From: Chitinophagaceae bacterium
GTDB taxonomy: Bacteria; Bacteroidota; Bacteroidia; Chitinophagales; Chitinophagaceae
Direction of reading: 5' to 3'
Length of the DNA stretch: 8,605 bases
Assembly: GCA_025351145.1 (NCBI GenBank)
Contig: JANXWM010000762.1
Coordinates: 1 to 8,605, forward strand
In this document: in pieces, positions 5,056 through 8,605 of the stretch
Layout: every line of letters starts with the position of its first letter
Position numbering within the stretch: position 1 is the first letter of the stretch
Notes under the pieces: generated by a model
The model's input: only the letters and a program-made list of their open reading frames with translations
The model's database searches: none
What the model was told of the DNA's origin: nothing
Position numbers and translations under genes: made by a program

Positions 5056-6525
5056 TTACTCCATTATATAAATTTTCTGCTGCAGGTTGCGCACACCTGA
5101 TAGCTGAACTATATACATGCCTGCATTAACCTTTGGAAGGTTCAATGTTATTCTTCCGGTTTCCTTGTTCAGGGTTTTGCGCAATACTTCGTGGCCCGCC
5201 ATATCAATTACACTTACTAATTTATAGGCTTCTTTTAAATCAAGAATAACAATGCTGTTATTAACCAAAGTTGGGTATATAACGGTTTTTGAAATGGTAC
5301 TGTTTTGAAATTGATTCAAAGTGTTTTCTGATGCGGGTGCACCCGTTGCTTTAACCTGGTAAACTAAACCATTATATGAAACTGCATATAACTCACCATC
5401 TTCCCCTTCGCCGTAGCTAACAATACCGGTTGGTATAGCGCTTTGCAGGGTAACACTCCAACCCCCTAAACCGTTTGGCTTTATTTTCCACAAATTGTTG
5501 GAACTAAAATCAGAACAAATATAATAGCCCTGCAAAGAGGGGAAAGATGTACCCCGGTATACATAGCCACCTATAATTGTTTGGCCGCCGGTTGAGATAT
5601 CGTGATGATAATTGAATATAGGAAAAACATAATTGCTGATATTGCCGCACCCGGTTGTTATAAATGGCCTGTTGGCTTCATAACAAGGAAAGCCAAAGTT
5701 GGAACCAGGGGCCTGAACTGGCGTTCTAAAATCAACTTCTTCTGCACTGTCAGCCCCTACATCCGCAATCCATGAGTCACCTGTTACGCGGTCAAAACTC
5801 CAGCGCCAGGCATCACGAAAACCCAAATTCCATATCTCGGGCCTCACGGTGGCACTATTAACAAAGGGGTTACTGGCTGGAATTGTGTAATAGGGCGGCT
5901 TAGTAACGTTGGTTACATTTATACGTAGCATTTTGCCCATAAACACTGTACCATCCTGTGCAAAGTTTGTGGTTGTGTTCGGATTGCTGCCATCGTTCCA
6001 TGTATAATAGAGGTATCCGTCCGGCCCAAAATTCATATCCCCAAAATGCGGGCCGCCTGTACTCTTGCCTGGTACCGAAATTAATACAACACCAGAACTT
6101 ACCAGTGCCGAATCTGGATTGCTGCTGCTTGCCTGAAAGCGCATAAGGGTTGATGTACTCTGTCTGTCAGTTAAAAGCAGGAAGAAAGTATTGTCGTTTT
6201 TATAGTTGGGCGAAAAGGCTATGCTCCAAATGCCCAAAAAAGTACCGTTGCCAACCACCTTGCCTAAATCTATAAATGGTTGATGCTTCAACTTACCATT
6301 TTTATAAATCTTTATTTTGCCTCCTTGCTCAACAATAAAAAGCCGCCCAGTGCCATCATGGGCATTTGTTATTTCTACAGGGGATGAGAGGTTTTGAATG
6401 AAGGAGCTAAAGCTGACCTGGGGTTGTGCCTTTGCTGTGTTAACAAAAAAGAGAGTGCCTGAAAAGAAGAAAAATACAAAGCATCTTGCAGCCGTTGCAG
6501 CATAAGTAGAAATCAATTTTTTCAT
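5056..6525 (-). CDS. Secreted PQQ sugar dehydrogenase-like protein with T9SS tail (paralog B)
   Basis: This 489-residue GSDH-type beta-propeller has a signal peptide (basic start, hydrophobic 14-28, cut predicted after AKA at 33). Landmarks are RLFIVEQGGKIKIYKNG (61-77), GGPHFGDMNFGPDGYLYY (157-174), EIWNLGFRDAWRWSFD (230-245) and GGYVYRG (319-325). His160 fits the catalytic His of soluble PQQ glucose dehydrogenases, but the usual Arg-Asn pair is Arg237-Asp238. Residues 415-489 are a type A T9SS sorting domain nearly identical to that of paralog A. It should be secreted or displayed on the surface and may oxidise an aldose using PQQ; the substrate is unknown. The two paralogs share overall architecture and a conserved Cys pair (C281/C293 here). 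Its own terminator follows, so it is probably transcribed alone. The start is supported by the signal peptide. Confidence 0.88.
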   Translation of the reverse strand: MKKLISTYAATAARCFVFFFFSGTLFFVNTAKAQPQVSFSSFIQNLSSPVEITNAHDGTGRLFIVEQGGKIKIYKNGKLKHQPFIDLGKVVGNGTFLGIWSIAFSPNYKNDNTFFLLLTDRQSTSTLMRFQASSSNPDSALVSSGVVLISVPGKSTGGPHFGDMNFGPDGYLYYTWNDGSNPNTTTNFAQDGTVFMGKMLRINVTNVTKPPYYTIPASNPFVNSATVRPEIWNLGFRDAWRWSFDRVTGDSWIADVGADSAEEVDFRTPVQAPGSNFGFPCYEANRPFITTGCGNISNYVFPIFNYHHDISTGGQTIIGGYVYRGTSFPSLQGYYICSDFSSNNLWKIKPNGLGGWSVTLQSAIPTGIVSYGEGEDGELYAVSYNGLVYQVKATGAPASENTLNQFQNSTISKTVIYPTLVNNSIVILDLKEAYKLVSVIDMAGHEVLRKTLNKETGRITLNLPKVNAGMYIVQLSGVRNLQQKIYIME

Positions 6526-6877
6526 AAAAAAGATTTAAGCGGTAAATAATAAAATAACCTTTCAGGGGGAAATTGAATGTTTTTAAAACACATTTTCTTG
6601 AAGGTTAGACGGGGTATTCACCAATTAATTTAAAACACCAAAAAATAAATTTTAGCCTCTTTTTTAATGGCATTTTATAATTTAACCTGTTACTGCAGCA
6701 GTGGGAAAAAATTAATTTACAGATCAACTTTTCTACATCAATTTTTGAACCATCCTTATAAAAAATAAAAAAAATCGCAGAAATAAAATGTTTGTCATTA
6801 GCAACTTACTTTAAAAAAGCAATGCACTAAACGGTTATAACTTATTTTTTAAGCCAACCAGCGGTTCATTGCTCATC

Positions 6878-6909
6878 GTTCCTTGCGTCGCACTCTTGTA
6901 CTACAGAAT
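6878..6909 (+). repeat. Dispersed repeat copy R6
   Basis: Perfect core at 6882-6901, preceded by CGTTC as in R4 and followed by TACAGAAT as in R5. The GC-rich upstream box of the other copies is not recognisable here, so this copy seems shorter or more worn on that side. Confidence 0.9.
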
Positions 6910-6953
6910 ATAAAGGAGCTTTTAACAGCCAATACAGCCCACTGCAAAATTGG

Positions 6954-7008
6954 GTTCAATTAAAAAGCCTCCACAAAATAAATTTTGTGGAGGCTTTTTA
7001 AAATTGAA
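6954..7008 (-). terminator. Very strong terminator of mdh
   Basis: A perfect 19-base stem (6960-6978 with 6983-7001; core GCCTCCACAAAA with TTTTGTGGAGGC) closes on a TAAA loop. A register with a two-base bulge extends pairing by TTCAATT with AATTGAA (6955-6961 with 7002-7008). Runs of A and T on either side let it act on both strands. It starts within about 20 bases of the mdh stop. Confidence 0.9.
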
Positions 7009-7019
7009 TTTAAGAGGTT

Positions 7020-7949
7020 TTATATAGTCTTCAGCACTTCGTTCATAGCTCGAACTGCGGCTGCACTTTTAGCAAACTCAGCCTGTTCTGCTTCGTTAAG
7101 TTTATAATCAATAATCTTTTCCCAACCGGTTTTTCCAATAACTACAGGAACGCCAAGGCAGATATCGCTTTGTCCATATTCACCATCAAGGTAAACACAG
7201 CAGGAGAATAATTTTTTCTGGTCCCTTACTATAGCTTCTACTAAAGCTGCCGCTGCTGCGCCAGGTGCATACCATGCGGAAGTGCCAATTAATTTTGTAA
7301 GTGTTGCACCGCCAACCATTGTATCGGCAACAATTTGCTTTTGCTGTTCTTCACTAAGGAAGCTTATAACGGGCGCACTGTTCCATGTTGCATAACGGAT
7401 TAAAGGTATCATCGTTGTATCACCATGGCCACCAACTACTATGCCGTTAAGATCGGCGGGACTGCATTGCAAATGCTGGCTTAACTGGTATTTAAACCTC
7501 GCGCTGTCCAATGCGCCACCCATACCAATAATGCGGTTCTTTGGCAAACCTGTACTTTGCAAAGCGAGGTAAGTCATGGTGTCCATCGGGTTCGAAACCA
7601 CGATGATGATTGCATCTGGAGAATATTTTAAAATATTTTCTGCTACGCCTTTTACAATACCGGCATTGGTGCCAATGAGTTCTTCACGCGTCATACCGGG
7701 TTTACGTGGCAAGCCGGAAGTAATAACTACAACATCAGAACCTGCGGTTTTACTGTAATCGTTTGTGCTTCCTGTAATACGGGTATTAAATCCAAGCAGT
7801 GCAGCGGTCTGCATCATATCCTGGGCCTTACCTTCGGCAATACCTTCTTTAATATCAAGAAGAACGAGGTCTTCGCATAAAGCGGCACGGGCAATATTAT
7901 CGGCAGTAGTTGCGCCTACTGCACCAGCGCCAACGACAGTAACTTTCAT
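7020..7949 (-). CDS. mdh: Malate dehydrogenase (NAD-dependent, LDH-like type)
   Basis: This 309-residue enzyme interconverts malate and oxaloacetate with NAD in the TCA cycle, in the cytoplasm. The Rossmann glycine motif GAGAVG is at 7-12, and Asp32 at the end of the second strand indicates NAD rather than NADP. The substrate loop TSGLPRKPGMTR (77-88) carries Arg82 and Arg88; an Arg at the first position with the preceding residues is typical of malate rather than lactate dehydrogenases. Asn120 (VSNPMDTMTY), Asp148 and Arg151 (DSARF) and His175 (GGHGDT) complete the catalytic set. The length is the family norm of about 310. A perfect -7 box lies upstream and a strong terminator follows, so it is a monocistronic unit. 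Nothing appears damaged. Confidence 0.96.
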   Translation of the reverse strand: MKVTVVGAGAVGATTADNIARAALCEDLVLLDIKEGIAEGKAQDMMQTAALLGFNTRITGSTNDYSKTAGSDVVVITSGLPRKPGMTREELIGTNAGIVKGVAENILKYSPDAIIIVVSNPMDTMTYLALQSTGLPKNRIIGMGGALDSARFKYQLSQHLQCSPADLNGIVVGGHGDTTMIPLIRYATWNSAPVISFLSEEQQKQIVADTMVGGATLTKLIGTSAWYAPGAAAAALVEAIVRDQKKLFSCCVYLDGEYGQSDICLGVPVVIGKTGWEKIIDYKLNEAEQAEFAKSAAAVRAMNEVLKTI

Positions 7950-7990
7950 ACAACAATTTATTTATTGATTAATTAAAATATTAAGCGCTG

Positions 7991-7998
7991 CAAAGGTA
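7991..7998 (-). promoter_or_regulatory. Predicted -7 promoter box of mdh
   Basis: On the minus strand TACCTTTG fits the Bacteroidota -7 consensus TAnnTTTG at all fixed positions, 41 bases before the mdh ATG. A clear -33 TTTG at the usual 19-21 base spacing is not seen, so the call rests on the -7 box and its position. Confidence 0.5.
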
Positions 7999-8052
7999 AT
8001 AGTTGCAAAATGTAAAATGTATAATGAAGGATATAAAATGGAAAAATGCTGA

Positions 8053-8562
8053 TCAGGATTTTTTTAGGTTCAGCAGGTTGATGATTGTATCAGGGTCTGT
8101 TCCTTCGTCATAGGTTTTAAGAAGCTTTCCGTTTTTATCGTAAACAGCCATAAAGGGCGTAAACTTTAGCCTGTAAAATGATGGTATATAATAGTTGGGG
8201 TCGCGGCCGATACGAATATTTTTTTGATCGTCCATTTTATACTCGCTGGCAAATGTTTTTATTTTATCGAGTGAAAGATAGCTTACCCAAACAAAAAAAA
8301 CATCTTTCAGCTTATTCATCTTCTTTTCAAAATCATGTGCTGAAAGCTGGCAATGCCCGCAATCGGGACTGAAATAAATAATGATCACCGGCTTATTGGG
8401 AGGAAGAAATTCTTTTACAAACCAACTGCTGTCAGTTTGCATAATGCTGAAATCGGGTAAGGTTGAATCTTTTTGGTATGGTGGAATACTGTCGTATTCC
8501 TGTGCATGAAGCAAAGCCGCGCTGCTGAAAAAAAATATTATTACTGCAATAATGCTTTTCAT
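8053..8562 (-). CDS. Periplasmic thioredoxin-like (TlpA-type) protein
   Basis: This 169-residue protein has a signal peptide (hydrophobic 4-18, cut predicted after LHA at residue 20) and one thioredoxin domain. The active site reads FSPDCGHCQ with Cys68 and Cys71. The cis-proline loop is FTPF (Pro136), followed by MAVYDKNGKLLKTY, the usual TlpA/AhpC-type strand pair. It would act in the periplasm as a thiol-disulfide reductase or reductase-like chaperone partner; the client is unknown. The CGHC site is shared with protein disulfide isomerases and many Bacteroidota thioredoxin-like proteins. It lies 103 bases upstream of mdh, which has its own promoter box, and no terminator is visible between them. 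A weak -7-like CATCTTTG (8577-8584, minus strand) lies just before the start. Confidence 0.9.
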   Translation of the reverse strand: MKSIIAVIIFFFSSAALLHAQEYDSIPPYQKDSTLPDFSIMQTDSSWFVKEFLPPNKPVIIIYFSPDCGHCQLSAHDFEKKMNKLKDVFFVWVSYLSLDKIKTFASEYKMDDQKNIRIGRDPNYYIPSFYRLKFTPFMAVYDKNGKLLKTYDEGTDPDTIINLLNLKKS

Positions 8563-8605
8563 TGAAAATATTTTTTCAAAGATGGGATGAAAATGTTTTA
8601 AAACA

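Larger units (their letters stand above)
6526..7019. other. AT-rich spacer before paralog B
   Basis: No gene is visible in this 494-base stretch. It holds the 5' region of paralog B without an obvious promoter box, repeat copy R6 and the mdh terminator. Most of it is very AT-rich, with several A and T runs. Confidence 0.55.

Noticed and set aside
2999..6525. The two propeller genes as one operon
   Set aside because: More than 500 bases, a strong terminator (5000-5034) and a repeat copy separate them.
98..6901. CRISPR array from the repeated 20-base core
   Set aside because: Copies are 130 to about 2,000 bases apart, lie in both orientations and are separated by genes; there are no regular spacers and no cas genes.

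Overview
The window looks like chromosomal DNA from a Bacteroidota bacterium, probably of the Chitinophagaceae or a close relative. The evidence is two secreted proteins ending in type IX secretion (T9SS) sorting domains, a Bacteroidota-type -7 promoter box (TAnnTTTG) before the malate dehydrogenase gene, no Shine-Dalgarno sequences before the starts, and AT-rich spacers. The assignment is inferred from these features, not from any database match.

Layout. Positions 1-312 are non-coding and carry the first copy of a dispersed repeat. Three plus-strand loci follow: a small lipoprotein with helical, coiled-coil character (313-951), a decayed toxin-antitoxin-like pair (1015-1327), and a family 9 glycosyltransferase resembling LPS heptosyltransferases (1407-2396). 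Positions 2397-2998 hold no gene but carry two more repeat copies facing each other. The rest is on the minus strand: two paralogous secreted PQQ-type sugar dehydrogenase-like beta-propellers with T9SS tails (2999-4462 and 5056-6525), an NAD-dependent malate dehydrogenase (7020-7949), and a periplasmic thioredoxin-like protein with a CGHC site (8053-8562). Strong hairpin terminators follow the second propeller gene and mdh, and a weaker one follows the first propeller gene. The genes therefore look like separate transcription units rather than one pathway.

The most unusual feature is an intergenic repeat family. A 20-bp core, CTTGCGTCGCACTCTTGTAC, occurs six times in 8.6 kb, in both orientations, always between genes and in nearly every spacer longer than about 250 bp. 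Four copies also have a GC-rich box about 25 bp before the core, so the unit is bipartite and about 50 bp long. One copy abuts the toxin-like relic and supplies its last codons and stop.

Two other points deserve attention. The antitoxin-like gene carries what looks like a one-base deletion, and its natural tail is still readable in another frame. The two propeller paralogs each seem to lack a different cofactor/catalytic-site residue, yet their sorting-domain DNA is about 90% identical.
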